DNA of 64,000 bases from GSA-30 sp036384435 (GTDB lineage Bacteria > Pseudomonadota > Gammaproteobacteria > Xanthomonadales > Rhodanobacteraceae), in NCBI RefSeq assembly GCF_036384435.1, contig NZ_DASVMI010000094.1, positions 1 to 64,000 of the forward strand. The letters run 5' to 3'. The position numbers and the translations under genes were made by a program. This document shows, piece by piece, positions 1 through 7,720 of the stretch. Under the pieces are notes generated by a model that was not told the DNA's origin, searched no databases, and saw only the letters and a list, made by a program, of their open reading frames with translations. The first letter of the stretch is position 1. The number at the start of each line of letters is the position of its first letter.

Positions 1-53
1 CGTTGGGGGTAGGCGCGTGACCATCAGGATAGGGGGAGGGCGGTGGGGCGCAA

Positions 54-88
54 GCGCGTACGTCTGAGGGGCGAGGAGACGTACGCGC
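54..88. repeat. perfect 12-bp inverted repeat (hairpin)
   Basis: Two perfectly complementary 12-base arms (54-65 and 77-88) flank an 11-base loop. It lies just beyond the 3' end of the minus-strand operon that ends at 162, so it may help end that transcript, but no T-run follows on either strand. The rest of 1-161 shows no convincing gene. Confidence 0.5.
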
Positions 89-161
89 ACTTTGTCGCCA
101 GCCTTGATGGGGGGCTCGGTGGCCGGTTTGGGCGCCCCCGCTACCCATCCTCCACCGACGC

Positions 162-881
162 TTACTCGCCTCGCAAGGCGCGGCGCTGCCTCATAAGGCC
201 TGCCACTCGCTGTATCAGTAGCGGCACCAGCGCGAGCAGTGCCAAGCCGCCAAGGGGGAGCAGTACTTCGTGGCTGAGCAGCAGGCTCGGGCCAATCTTG
301 CCACTATGGCTGATGGCGGTGCTGAGGCCCGCGCCCACCGACGTTTCAAAGATCAACATCACCGTGCCACCCAGGAAGGTAGCGCCGATGAACAACCACA
401 ACGGACAGCGCAGCCAGGCCAGGCTGACGGTCACCAGGCCGAATGGCACGACCGGTACGAAGCGCAGGAACAGCGTATAGCTCACCGGATGGTGCGCGAA
501 GCCGTGCTGGAGTTTCTCCACGATGGCCGGCGGATGCCGGCTGCCCGAGCCAAAGGCATAGCGGCTGGCCAAGTAGAGAATCAACGAGCCGAGCGTGACG
601 CCGATCGACGAATACAGGGTCGCCTCGACGACACCGAATGCGAACCCGCCGGCGAAGATCACCACGATGGTGCCGGGAATGCCCGTGGCCATTGCCAGGG
701 TCAGCAGGCCGATGTAGGCGATGCGGCTGACCCACGGAGCGCTGTCGATCTCGGCGCGCAGCTGGTCCTGGTGCGCGACCAGTTGCTCAGGATGCAATCG
801 ATCCAGCAAGCCCGAGCCGAACAGCGCGAGGCCGGCCAGCACCAGCAGGATGAGAGGCAGCGCGGCGCGCAACCGGCTCAA
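162..881 (-). CDS. TVP38/TMEM64 (SNARE-associated) family membrane protein
   Basis: A 239-residue polytopic inner-membrane protein. It has an N-terminal hydrophobic segment and then the family signature region, with GIPGT followed by a glycine-rich AGGFAFG stretch in a membrane helix near residues 68-84. Further hydrophobic segments follow up to about residue 230. Family members are proposed to act in lipid or membrane homeostasis; no substrate can be read from the sequence. The start appears to be TTG at 881, overlapping the stop of the upstream deaminase gene, so the two are translationally coupled. It is the last gene of the glnS operon. The family is clear; the cellular role is unknown. 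Confidence 0.85.
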   Translation of the reverse strand: MSRLRAALPLILLVLAGLALFGSGLLDRLHPEQLVAHQDQLRAEIDSAPWVSRIAYIGLLTLAMATGIPGTIVVIFAGGFAFGVVEATLYSSIGVTLGSLILYLASRYAFGSGSRHPPAIVEKLQHGFAHHPVSYTLFLRFVPVVPFGLVTVSLAWLRCPLWLFIGATFLGGTVMLIFETSVGAGLSTAISHSGKIGPSLLLSHEVLLPLGGLALLALVPLLIQRVAGLMRQRRALRGE

Positions 882-1435
882 TAGTTCGGTCCGATCTGGC
901 CGTAATGGGCCAGCACGGCGCGCGCCTCGTTACGCAGTATGTCGCGGCGCACCGTGATGCCACGGCGTTCGAGCTCACCGACCCAATCGGCCGGCAGCGG
1001 TCCTTCGTCAAACTCGGTCAGTTCCTCCACGTCTTCAGCGCGCGCACCGATGAGTAATTCGTCAATGCCGGCCCAGACCGTGGCGCCGAAGCACTGGCAG
1101 CAAGGCTGGGCACTGGTGGCCAAGGTGTAGCGGCCACCGCCCTCGTTCAGGCGATAGCGCGACAGGCGCTGCTGCGCCGCCATGTAGGCGAGCATTTCCG
1201 CATGCGCGACCGAACAGGTCTGCGGCACTACACGATTGGCGGCAGCGGCAATCAGGCGCCCTTGCTCGTCGAATACCGCCGCGCCGAACGGACCGCCGGT
1301 GCCCGCATCGACGTTGCGTCGGGACAATGCGATGGCCAAGGTGATGCGTTCTTCATCGGTGACGTAGCGGCGCGATTCGTCGGCCACTTCGTCCAGCCAC
1401 GGGGGCAAGGTCAGGTGAATCTGGATCGGTAGCAT
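878..1435 (-). CDS. zinc-dependent nucleoside/guanine deaminase-like protein
   Basis: A 185-residue member of the cytidine/deoxycytidylate deaminase superfamily. The zinc site is visible as an HAEM motif (histidine ligand and catalytic glutamate) followed by a PCCQC motif that supplies the Cys-x2-Cys pair. A GGPFGAAVF segment just before it is typical of guanine deaminase and TadA-type enzymes. It should hydrolyse an exocyclic amino group of a base or nucleoside; which one cannot be decided here. ATG at 1435 lies four bases after the glnS stop; a TTG one codon upstream is less likely. It overlaps the downstream TVP38-type gene by four bases. Confidence 0.8.
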   Translation of the reverse strand: MLPIQIHLTLPPWLDEVADESRRYVTDEERITLAIALSRRNVDAGTGGPFGAAVFDEQGRLIAAAANRVVPQTCSVAHAEMLAYMAAQQRLSRYRLNEGGGRYTLATSAQPCCQCFGATVWAGIDELLIGARAEDVEELTEFDEGPLPADWVGELERRGITVRRDILRNEARAVLAHYGQIGPNY

Positions 1436-1438
1436 CAA

Positions 1439-3211
1439 TCAGCCCGCCTGCCGGGCCCAGGTATCGCGCAGGGTTACCGCGCGATTGAACACCGGTGCCT
1501 CGCTGCGATGGTCGATGCGATCGGCCACGAAATAACCCAGGCGCTCGAACTGATAGCGCTGTTCCGGTGCTGCAGCGGCGGCCTCCGGTTCCACCCAGCC
1601 CTGAACTACGCGCTTGGCGTCCGGGTTAATGTGCTCGATCCAGGTCTTGCCGTCGGCTTCGTCGTCTGGGGCGGGCACGTTGAACAGGCGGTCGTACAAA
1701 CGAACCTCGGCTGCGACCGCATGACGGGCACTTACCCAGTGGATGGTACCTTTGACCTTGCGATCGGCGCCGGGCATGCCCGAACGCGATTCCAGATCGA
1801 GCGTGCAGCGCAGTTCGACTACGTTGCCGTCGGCGTCCTTGACGAGCTCGTCGCACTTGACGATCCCCACGCCGCGCAGGCGCACCTCGCCTTCCGGTTT
1901 GAGACGGTGGAAGCCCTTGGGCGGCACTTCGGCGAAGTCCTCACGCTCGATCCACAGCTCGGGCGAGAACGGCACCTGGCGCGAGCCGAAGCTTTCGTCC
2001 TTGGGATGATTGGAGAACAGCAGCACTTCCTCGTGGCCGGCAGGCAGGTTGGTGATCGTCAGCTTCAGCGGATCGAGCACGGCCATGCGGCGGGGTGCGT
2101 GGGCATCGAGGTCCTCGCGCACGCAGTTCTCGAAGATGGCGTAGTCGATCACGCTGTTCTGCTTGCTGATGCCCAGGCGCTCGATCAACAGGCGGATACC
2201 CGCTGGCGTGAAACCACGGCGACGCAGGCCGCGCAGGGTATTCATGCGCGGATCGTCCCAGCCGTCGACGTGCTTTTCGGCAACCAGTTGCGCCAGCTTG
2301 CGCTTGCTGGTGATCGAGTAGCTCAGGTTCAGGCGCGAGAATTCGATCTGACGCGGCGTGGCCGGTTCGGTCTGGAACCCGGCATCGTGCAGGTGCTGCC
2401 ACAACTCAGGATGGTTGGCCAGATCCACCTTGGCGACGAACCAGTCGTAAAGCGGGCGATGATCCTCGAATTCCAGCGTGCACAGCGAATGCGTGATGCC
2501 TTCCAGCGCATCGGAAAGGCAGTGCGCATAGTCATACATCGGATAGATCGGCCACGCATCACCGGTGTTCTGGTGGGCGATCTTGCGGATGCGATAGATC
2601 GCCGGGTCACGCATGTTCATGTTGCCCGAGGTCATGTCGATCTTCGCGCGAAGCGTCTTGCTGCCGTCGGCGAATTCGCCGGCGCGCATGCGCTTGAATA
2701 GCTCCAGGTTCTCGGCCACCGGGCGATCACGGTACGGCGAGTTGCGGCCGGGCTCGGTCAATGTGCCACGGTACTGGCGCATGTCTTCGGCGCTGAGATC
2801 ATCCACGTACGCGTGGCCATCCTCGATCAGCTTGAGCGCGCCGCGATAGAACACTTCGAAATAGTCCGAGGCGTGGCGCAGGTCGTGCCATTCGTAGCCC
2901 AGCCAACGGACGTCGTCCTTGATGCCTTCGACGAACTCGGGGTCTTCCTTGCCCGGATTGGTGTCGTCCAGGCGCAGGTTACACCAGCCGATGAATTCGG
3001 CGGCGATACCGAAATTCAGGCAGATCGCCTTGGCGTGGCCGATGTGAAGGTAACCGTTGGGCTCGGGTGGGAATCGCGTGCGGATCGCGTGGTGCTTGCC
3101 CGTGGACAGGTCGTCGCGAATGATCTGGCGAATGAAGTCGCGCGGTTGGCTCTCGCCGGATGGCGTGGCAGTGGTTGCGGACGGTGGGGCCAGTGAAGAT
3201 TCGGTCGACAT
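1439..3211 (-). CDS. glnS: glutaminyl-tRNA synthetase
   Basis: A 590-residue class I aminoacyl-tRNA synthetase that charges tRNA-Gln with glutamine in the cytoplasm. The HIGH motif is intact (HIGHAKAICLNFG, about residue 55), and a KMSKS-type loop appears as SKRKLAQLV. The C-terminal half carries the GlnRS anticodon-binding beta-barrel region. Length fits the bacterial family (about 550-590), with a Ser/Thr/Pro-rich N-terminal lead of roughly 25 residues. ATG at 3211 is preferred over a TTG two codons upstream. It heads the minus-strand operon with the deaminase and TVP38-type genes. It also implies that this organism does not rely only on the amidotransferase route for Gln-tRNA. Confidence 0.97.
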   Translation of the reverse strand: MSTESSLAPPSATTATPSGESQPRDFIRQIIRDDLSTGKHHAIRTRFPPEPNGYLHIGHAKAICLNFGIAAEFIGWCNLRLDDTNPGKEDPEFVEGIKDDVRWLGYEWHDLRHASDYFEVFYRGALKLIEDGHAYVDDLSAEDMRQYRGTLTEPGRNSPYRDRPVAENLELFKRMRAGEFADGSKTLRAKIDMTSGNMNMRDPAIYRIRKIAHQNTGDAWPIYPMYDYAHCLSDALEGITHSLCTLEFEDHRPLYDWFVAKVDLANHPELWQHLHDAGFQTEPATPRQIEFSRLNLSYSITSKRKLAQLVAEKHVDGWDDPRMNTLRGLRRRGFTPAGIRLLIERLGISKQNSVIDYAIFENCVREDLDAHAPRRMAVLDPLKLTITNLPAGHEEVLLFSNHPKDESFGSRQVPFSPELWIEREDFAEVPPKGFHRLKPEGEVRLRGVGIVKCDELVKDADGNVVELRCTLDLESRSGMPGADRKVKGTIHWVSARHAVAAEVRLYDRLFNVPAPDDEADGKTWIEHINPDAKRVVQGWVEPEAAAAAPEQRYQFERLGYFVADRIDHRSEAPVFNRAVTLRDTWARQAG

Positions 3212-3351
3212 CGACAAAACTCGGGTCTTGTAGCGGAAACGCCGGATTCTACCCGGTCTGGCGGATTTGACGATCCCGGCGCCGCTCGTTCATCCGATGA
3301 CCCTGCCCCAAGCGCCTGGGCGGCCCTTGCCAAGTGCTATTGCCGGGCCTT

Positions 3352-3493
3352 GCTGCCGGCCGCCACCCCGCCCAAGAAACAAGGCGATTTGGGCTTGTGA
3401 AACCGCACTGTCCGCCTTGGCGGATGCCGCCGTGGCGGCGCGCGTGCGATCGGCATCCAGGCTCACCACGTCGGCGAGCAGGCGGTGGCGCAC
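3352..3493 (-). pseudogene. remnant of an outer-membrane efflux (NodT/OprM-like) protein C-terminus
   Basis: On the minus strand this frame reads VSLDADRTRAATAAS, then a helical stretch, then QIALFLGRGGGRQ. This resembles the last helix and the usual ALYxALGGGW ending of outer-membrane efflux channels of the NodT/OprM type. No start codon, signal peptide or other channel domain is present, and the frame is closed upstream by a stop near 3545. It directly follows the MarR-like fragment in another frame, as if an internal deletion joined a regulator gene to the end of an efflux gene. The resemblance is by eye only. Confidence 0.42.
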
Positions 3494-3642
3494 TGGCGCG
3501 GGTGTTGCGTGACCAAGCTCGTGCTGCCGCATGCCAGCCCATCATGAGGCATCGTGCAGCAGGCGCCCAGTCGCATCCACCGACGGCTAGGGGCGGGGAG
3601 CATGGTGGTGAAGCGCATGCGAAAGCGGGCTATATCGTCCAT
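3463..3642 (-). pseudogene. truncated MarR-family regulator (N-terminal fragment)
   Basis: ATG at 3642 opens a frame whose first 24 residues, MDDIARFRMRFTTMLPAPSR and RWMRL, look like the N-terminal helix of MarR regulators found ahead of multidrug efflux operons. After about 3571 the similarity is lost and the frame soon ends, with no winged-helix domain. A 22-bp perfect palindrome of MarR-operator type sits just upstream at 3663-3684, which supports the reading. Together with the efflux-like fragment at 3352-3493 this suggests a collapsed marR-efflux operon. Apart from these pieces, 3218-3731 holds no supportable gene. Confidence 0.45.
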
Positions 3643-3662
3643 CAATGTTAAATTAGTACGCT

Positions 3663-3684
3663 ATTACTTGCCTAGGCAAGTAAT
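3663..3684. promoter_or_regulatory. 22-bp perfect palindrome, MarR-type operator
   Basis: Two 11-base arms meet at the centre CCTAGG, and the inner core is TTGCCTAGGCAA. Palindromes of this length and core are typical of MarR/SlyA-family operators. It lies between the start of the truncated MarR-like gene (minus strand) and the DUF2007 gene (plus strand). It may now be an orphan site, or be read by a regulator encoded elsewhere. Confidence 0.6.
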
Positions 3685-3731
3685 GGAGTGATTGCTTGCC
3701 GGCATCCGACTGACCGGTTAGCGTGCCAACC

Positions 3732-4001
3732 ATGCGAATTGCCTACCGAGCCCAGAACCTCATCGATGCCCATCTGGTCAAGGACGCATTGGAGCGCGCC
3801 GACATACGGGCGTTCATCAGCGGCGAATACCTCATCGGTGCAGTGGGTCAACTGCCAGCGATGGACTACGTCGCGGTGATGGTGGCTGACGTACATCTAC
3901 CGGCTGCCGAATCGATCGTGCGCGAGGTGGAGCTGCAGTTGGCAGAGGCGCGCGAGGCGCTCTGGACAGCCGACGGCTGCGGCCAGCCGGGCCTGTGTTG
4001 A
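3732..4001 (+). CDS. DUF2007 family protein
   Basis: An 89-residue cytoplasmic protein opening MRIAYRAQNLIDAHLVKDAL, which matches the short DUF2007 (putative signal-transducing) family. Its members begin with a beta-strand and then a helix carrying an 'A-x-LVKDALE' type segment. A glycine-rich turn, GEYLIGAVGQLP, follows, and the C-terminal helix is rich in Glu and Ala. The biochemical role of the family is not established. ATG at 3732 is preferred; a GTG three codons earlier (3723) is possible, and no strong ribosome-binding site precedes either. The gene stands alone. Confidence 0.75.
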   Translation: MRIAYRAQNLIDAHLVKDALERADIRAFISGEYLIGAVGQLPAMDYVAVMVADVHLPAAESIVREVELQLAEAREALWTADGCGQPGLC

Positions 4002-4096
4002 TCCTGCGCTGAAAGGCAGGTGCCCTGTCATTCCTCTTCCAGGACCCCTACGTCACAGTTGATGTAGCTGTACGAGTTGTCTGACCGGCATGCCGG

Positions 4097-4115
4097 GCCT
4101 GACTGATGGTCAGGC
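4097..4115 (+). other. intergenic hairpin
   Basis: A 7-bp perfect stem (GCCTGAC/GTCAGGC) closes a five-base loop between the DUF2007 gene and the DUF3103 gene. No T-run follows, so it is not a canonical terminator. Nothing else is recognisable in 4002-4238 apart from the ribosome-binding site at 4228-4236. Confidence 0.35.
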
Positions 4116-4238
4116 GAAGATGGCCGACCTCATCGTTGCATGCCGGCTTTGCAACCATTCGTTGAAAGCCATCATCACGCCATGCTGATCGATGGCATAC
4201 GGCGCGCATGGATGCGCCGATCCACTTACGGAGGAGTC

Positions 4239-5384
4239 ATGAAAAACAACAACAAACCCTTATCCCGTATGGCGATGGCCATTGGCCTGCTGGTTGCCAT
4301 TCCTTGCTCTGTCGCCTGGTCGGCCACCTCGCCCATGACGGATATCAAGCGTGACGGCGCGCGTGATATCGCCTCGCTGCTCTCCGATGACGACTTTACT
4401 GCGACCTTGCAAGCGCAACTACGCAAGGCAGGTAGCCAGGACGGCGCCACTTTGCCTTTGCAGTCCCTGCTTGCTGGCTATAGCCAGCGCCATGGTCGCA
4501 GCGCCTTGACGAATCGGTTGCAGGGCATGGATATCAGGGCCAAGCATCTCAAGGGGCATGACGACTTGGCGGGTAGCCTTCTGGGCGTTCGCCTTTACCT
4601 GCCCAAGGGCGCCGTCTTGCCTGCGAACGCAAAAGACCTGCTGGTTGCCTATGAACCGGCCGGCAAGCAGCGAGACTGGACGGTCGTGCAGGCTTTTGAC
4701 CGGGAAGGTCACCAGCATGTGCTGGATGCGCATCGTGCGCCGGATTTTCCCGTGCTTGTATTCGATATTGATGGTGCCAAAGACTTGCGTGCGGGCCTGC
4801 GTCTGGTCAACGATGGGTTGCGTGCACGAGGCCTGATGGCATCGGTAAGGCAGGAAAATCCCGTGGAGATCACTTCACTCGACATGATCGAGCTGAAGGA
4901 CGATCAGGAGCCATGGGTATCCGGCAGTGCGGAGGTTTTTGCCCTGGTATCGGGTTTGGCGCCGGATCTTTCCAAACCATCCATCGAACTGGTCGACATG
5001 CCGTATCTCGACTACGACGCTACCCAGTACACACCCGGCCAGGACTTGATCTACTGGCGTAACTTCGGATTGGGGGCAGCCAATATCCAGTTGATGGAGC
5101 AGGACGATGAGGCTAATTACAAAGATATCCTCGCCGCCGTGCTGAAGGGCGTGGAGGACATACTGGGTAGCACGGTACCGGAGTATTCCTTCATTCCCAA
5201 GATTGCCGATGCCATTCTCAAGGCAACGCCCGATTCGTGGTGGTTGAACGACAATGATTACGTCGACTCGTTTTACCTGGTACGGAAAGGGCAGCATTAC
5301 GTCAATCACGTGGGCGCTTCAGGCAACGCGACAGTCACCATGACACCGCTGACGCTTCCTGTGCAGGCGAACGCTACACCATAG
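4239..5384 (+). CDS. secreted DUF3103 family protein
   Basis: A 381-residue exported protein. It begins with a classical signal peptide (positively charged MKNNNK, hydrophobic core, then SVAWSAT, with cleavage expected near residue 28). The remainder resembles DUF3103 proteins, including the DIASLLSDDDF opening and an aspartate- and asparagine-rich C-terminal half around DSWWLNDNDYVDSFY. No catalytic motif is recognised and the function is unknown. The start is fixed by a strong GGAGGAG ribosome-binding site at 4230-4236; the longer frame opening at 4140 lacks one. The gene is monocistronic and slightly less GC-rich by eye than its neighbours. Confidence 0.75.
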   Translation: MKNNNKPLSRMAMAIGLLVAIPCSVAWSATSPMTDIKRDGARDIASLLSDDDFTATLQAQLRKAGSQDGATLPLQSLLAGYSQRHGRSALTNRLQGMDIRAKHLKGHDDLAGSLLGVRLYLPKGAVLPANAKDLLVAYEPAGKQRDWTVVQAFDREGHQHVLDAHRAPDFPVLVFDIDGAKDLRAGLRLVNDGLRARGLMASVRQENPVEITSLDMIELKDDQEPWVSGSAEVFALVSGLAPDLSKPSIELVDMPYLDYDATQYTPGQDLIYWRNFGLGAANIQLMEQDDEANYKDILAAVLKGVEDILGSTVPEYSFIPKIADAILKATPDSWWLNDNDYVDSFYLVRKGQHYVNHVGASGNATVTMTPLTLPVQANATP

Positions 5385-5416
5385 GTATGCCGATTGGAGC
5401 CTGATACCATCCATGC

Positions 5417-5947
5417 ATGGCTCCTGGCATCGTCTCTTTCGAAAACCTGATTCGCACGGTGCCCGACTTTCCCAAGTCGGGCGTTGTGTTTCGTGACATT
5501 ACACCGCTGCTGGCCGATGCGGGCGGTTTCGCCCGCTGTATCGATGCGCTTGCCGAACCCTGGCAGGGCAGTGGCATCCAGGCCGTTTGTGGCATTGAGT
5601 CGCGCGGCTTCATCTTTGGCGCTGCATTGGCGCAAAAGCTTCACGCAGGCTTCGTCCCGCTTCGCAAGCCGAACAAATTGCCGCCGCCGGTGGTCACGGT
5701 CGAGTATGAACTCGAATACGGCACCGATCGCTTGCAGGCACGTAACGATGCGCTGCGTCCCGGCGAAAGAGTATTGCTGGTCGACGACGTGCTGGCGACC
5801 GGGGGCACGCTTGCGGCCGGTCGCCAACTGGTCGAAAAACTCGGTGGCATCGTATGCGGTGCCAGCGTGGTGATCGAACTGGCCGCCTTGCAGGGCCGTT
5901 CGCGGTGGCAGGGTGAGGTGACGCTGCACGCGCTGCTGCGTTATTGA
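5417..5947 (+). CDS. apt: adenine phosphoribosyltransferase
   Basis: A 176-residue type I phosphoribosyltransferase that salvages adenine to AMP using PRPP. The PRPP-binding motif VLLVDDVLATGGT is near residue 119. The N-terminal part has the APRT-specific PDFPKSGVVFRDITPLL region, and GIESRGFIFGAALA follows. Length matches bacterial Apt. The gene follows the DUF3103 gene by 32 bases and precedes msrA by 60, with no sign of strict coupling to either. Confidence 0.96.
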   Translation: MAPGIVSFENLIRTVPDFPKSGVVFRDITPLLADAGGFARCIDALAEPWQGSGIQAVCGIESRGFIFGAALAQKLHAGFVPLRKPNKLPPPVVTVEYELEYGTDRLQARNDALRPGERVLLVDDVLATGGTLAAGRQLVEKLGGIVCGASVVIELAALQGRSRWQGEVTLHALLRY

Positions 5948-6007
5948 AATTCGCGGTTGACGGTACTACATCGTTTTACTGTCGATCCCTGATTCTTGGA
6001 GGCTGCC

Positions 6008-6661
6008 ATGCTTGGAATCGGTGCGTGGAAACAACGCATGCCACAACCGCAGGATGCATTACCTGGCCGTGAAACAGCCATTCATCCGATGCATTCGCAT
6101 CACGTCACGGGGCGCTCATTGTCGCCCGACGCTTTTCCCGGCAGCGAAGTGCTGGTGGTCGGCATGGGCTGCTTCTGGGGCGCTGAGCGTAAGTTCTGGA
6201 ATATCCCGGGCGTCTACACCACGTCGGTAGGTTACGCCGGTGGCTACACGCCTAATCCGACGTATCGCGAGGTGTGTTCGGGGCAGACCGGGCATTCGGA
6301 GGTGGTGCGGGTAGTCTATGATCCGGCTACGGTCAGCCTGGAGGCGTTGCTGCGCACGTTCTGGGAAAGCCACGATCCAACCCAGGGCATGCGCCAAGGT
6401 AACGATGTAGGCACCCAGTATCGCTCCGCGATCTATCTAGGCACCCCGGCGCAACTGGCCACGGCGGAGGCTTCGGCCAAGACCTATCAGGCCCAGCTTA
6501 CTGGTTCAGGCTACGGTGCCATCACCACGGAAATAGCGCTGGCCGGTCCGTATTACCTGGCCGAAGACGAGCACCAGCAATACCTGTCCAAGCATCCGGA
6601 TGGCTATTGTGGCCTTGGCGGTACCGGCGTGAGCTGCCCAATCGGGCTCGGCGCGGGCTGA
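6008..6661 (+). CDS. msrA: peptide methionine-S-sulfoxide reductase A
   Basis: A 217-residue enzyme reducing the S-epimer of methionine sulfoxide in proteins, an oxidative-damage repair function. The catalytic motif GCFWG is present with the nucleophilic Cys at residue 55. A C-terminal GYCGLGGTGVSCP provides candidate resolving cysteines, as in E. coli-type long MsrA. An N-terminal extension of about 50 residues is typical of that type. ATG at 6008 has GGAGG six bases upstream. It converges on oxyR, which fits a shared oxidative-stress context. Confidence 0.95.
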   Translation: MLGIGAWKQRMPQPQDALPGRETAIHPMHSHHVTGRSLSPDAFPGSEVLVVGMGCFWGAERKFWNIPGVYTTSVGYAGGYTPNPTYREVCSGQTGHSEVVRVVYDPATVSLEALLRTFWESHDPTQGMRQGNDVGTQYRSAIYLGTPAQLATAEASAKTYQAQLTGSGYGAITTEIALAGPYYLAEDEHQQYLSKHPDGYCGLGGTGVSCPIGLGAG

Positions 6662-6672
6662 TCTGCAGCGCG

Positions 6673-6700
6673 AAGGCTTGATCGGAGACGATCAGGCCTT
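6673..6700. terminator. hairpin between convergent msrA and oxyR
   Basis: Arms 6673-6683 and 6690-6700 pair over 11 positions with one wobble and a six-base loop. The structure overlaps the stop codon of oxyR. T-runs on either side are poor, so termination efficiency is uncertain. Confidence 0.4.
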
Positions 6701-7633
6701 CGTGCGTTGTACGCGTGGGCTATCGACCTGTGGCTGCAGCAACTCCGGTGGCAGGCTGCGGATCACGTCGGCAAAGCGCTTGAGGAAAGTGGTCATGGAC
6801 GAGCTCTTGCGCCATACCAGGGCCAGGCGGCGACTCGGGGCGTGACCGGAGAATTCCAGCAGGTGAACGTTGTCCGTGCGGGCCACCGGCGGCTTGATCG
6901 CAAGCGTGGGCAACAACGTAATACCCACGTTGGCCGCCACCATCTGACGCAGGGTCTCCAAGCTGGTCGCACGAAACCCTGATTTCTCCCCCGCGCCGGC
7001 CAGGTGACAGACCTCCAGCGCCTGATCGCGCATGCAATGCCCATCCTCCAGCAGTAACAGGCTTTCGTCCTCAAGATCGGCCAGTTTCAGGCGATGTTTT
7101 TTCTGCGCCAGCGGGTGCTCGTCCGGCACGGCGAGCACGAAAGGCTCTTCGAACAGAAATTCGCTGTGCAGGCTGTCCTCATGGAGCGGGAGCGCCAGCA
7201 CGCCAGCGTCCAGAGAACCCTCGCGCAACATGCGGATGACTTGTTCGGTCTTTTCCTCGACGAGCAGGAGTTCCAAGCGAGGGAAGCGGTTACGTACCAG
7301 CGGCACCAGATGCGGCAGCAGATATGGCCCGAGGGTAGGAAAGACGCCCAGGCGCAATGAGCCCGATTCCGGATCGCGTGTGCGTTGCGCGATGGCCTTG
7401 ATCTCGTCGATTTCGGAAAGTACGCCGCGCGCGCGACGCGCAATTTCGCGCCCTGTTTCAGTCAGCAACACTTTGCGCGGCGTACGCTCGACCAATGCAA
7501 CGCCCAGTTCGTCCTCCAGTTTCTTGATCTGGGTGGATAGCGTGGGTTGGCTGACGAAGCTGGCCTCCGCTGCGCGGCCGAAATGGCGGTGTTCGGCGAG
7601 GGCGACAAGGTAATGCAGATCGCGCAAGTTCAT
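6692..7633 (-). CDS. oxyR: OxyR, LysR-family hydrogen peroxide sensor
   Basis: A 313-residue LysR-type regulator. The N-terminal winged helix (MNLRDLHYLVALAEHRHFGR) and linker helix precede a periplasmic-binding-protein-like domain. The redox pair is intact: DGHCMRDQALEVC gives Cys200 and Cys209, with the spacing of E. coli Cys199/Cys208. It should be oxidised by peroxide and then activate defence genes. ATG at 7633 is chosen because the LysR domain starts exactly there; an open frame extends further upstream but runs through the control region. An OxyR-type site and a divergent promoter lie immediately upstream, indicating autoregulation and control of a divergent transcript. Confidence 0.95.
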   Translation of the reverse strand: MNLRDLHYLVALAEHRHFGRAAEASFVSQPTLSTQIKKLEDELGVALVERTPRKVLLTETGREIARRARGVLSEIDEIKAIAQRTRDPESGSLRLGVFPTLGPYLLPHLVPLVRNRFPRLELLLVEEKTEQVIRMLREGSLDAGVLALPLHEDSLHSEFLFEEPFVLAVPDEHPLAQKKHRLKLADLEDESLLLLEDGHCMRDQALEVCHLAGAGEKSGFRATSLETLRQMVAANVGITLLPTLAIKPPVARTDNVHLLEFSGHAPSRRLALVWRKSSSMTTFLKRFADVIRSLPPELLQPQVDSPRVQRTKA

Positions 7634-7648
7634 GGGGCGGGCTATCTC

Positions 7649-7685
7649 ATAGGCTTTGGCTATCATTATCATATTAACAATCAAT
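7649..7685. promoter_or_regulatory. OxyR tetramer binding site
   Basis: Four tetranucleotides spaced by exactly seven bases read ATAG-N7-CTAT-N7-ATAT-N7-CAAT. That matches 14 of 16 core positions of the established OxyR motif (ATAG-N7-CTAT repeated). The site covers the predicted -10 of oxyR and abuts the -35 of the divergent promoter, which is the geometry for autorepression with divergent activation. Confidence 0.7.
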
Positions 7686-7693
7686 TTGAGCAA
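7665..7693 (-). promoter_or_regulatory. predicted oxyR promoter
   Basis: On the minus strand, TTGCTC (7693-7688) and GATAAT (7670-7665) are separated by 17 bases. Transcription would start near 7658, leaving a leader of about 25 bases. The -10 lies inside the OxyR site and the -35 overlaps that of the divergent promoter. Confidence 0.5.
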
Positions 7694-7714
7694 TGGTTTG
7701 GCGCAGCGTATCTT
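7686..7714 (+). promoter_or_regulatory. predicted OxyR-activated divergent promoter
   Basis: TTGAGC (7686-7691) and TATCTT (7709-7714) are separated by 17 bases. The -35 starts one base after the OxyR site ends, the usual position for direct activation by OxyR. The expected start is near 7721. Confidence 0.5.
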
Positions 7715-7720
7715 TCGCCT

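Noticed and set aside
54..88. Rho-independent terminator for the glnS operon
   Set aside because: The hairpin is perfect but lacks a T-run on the minus strand, so I list it only as an inverted repeat.
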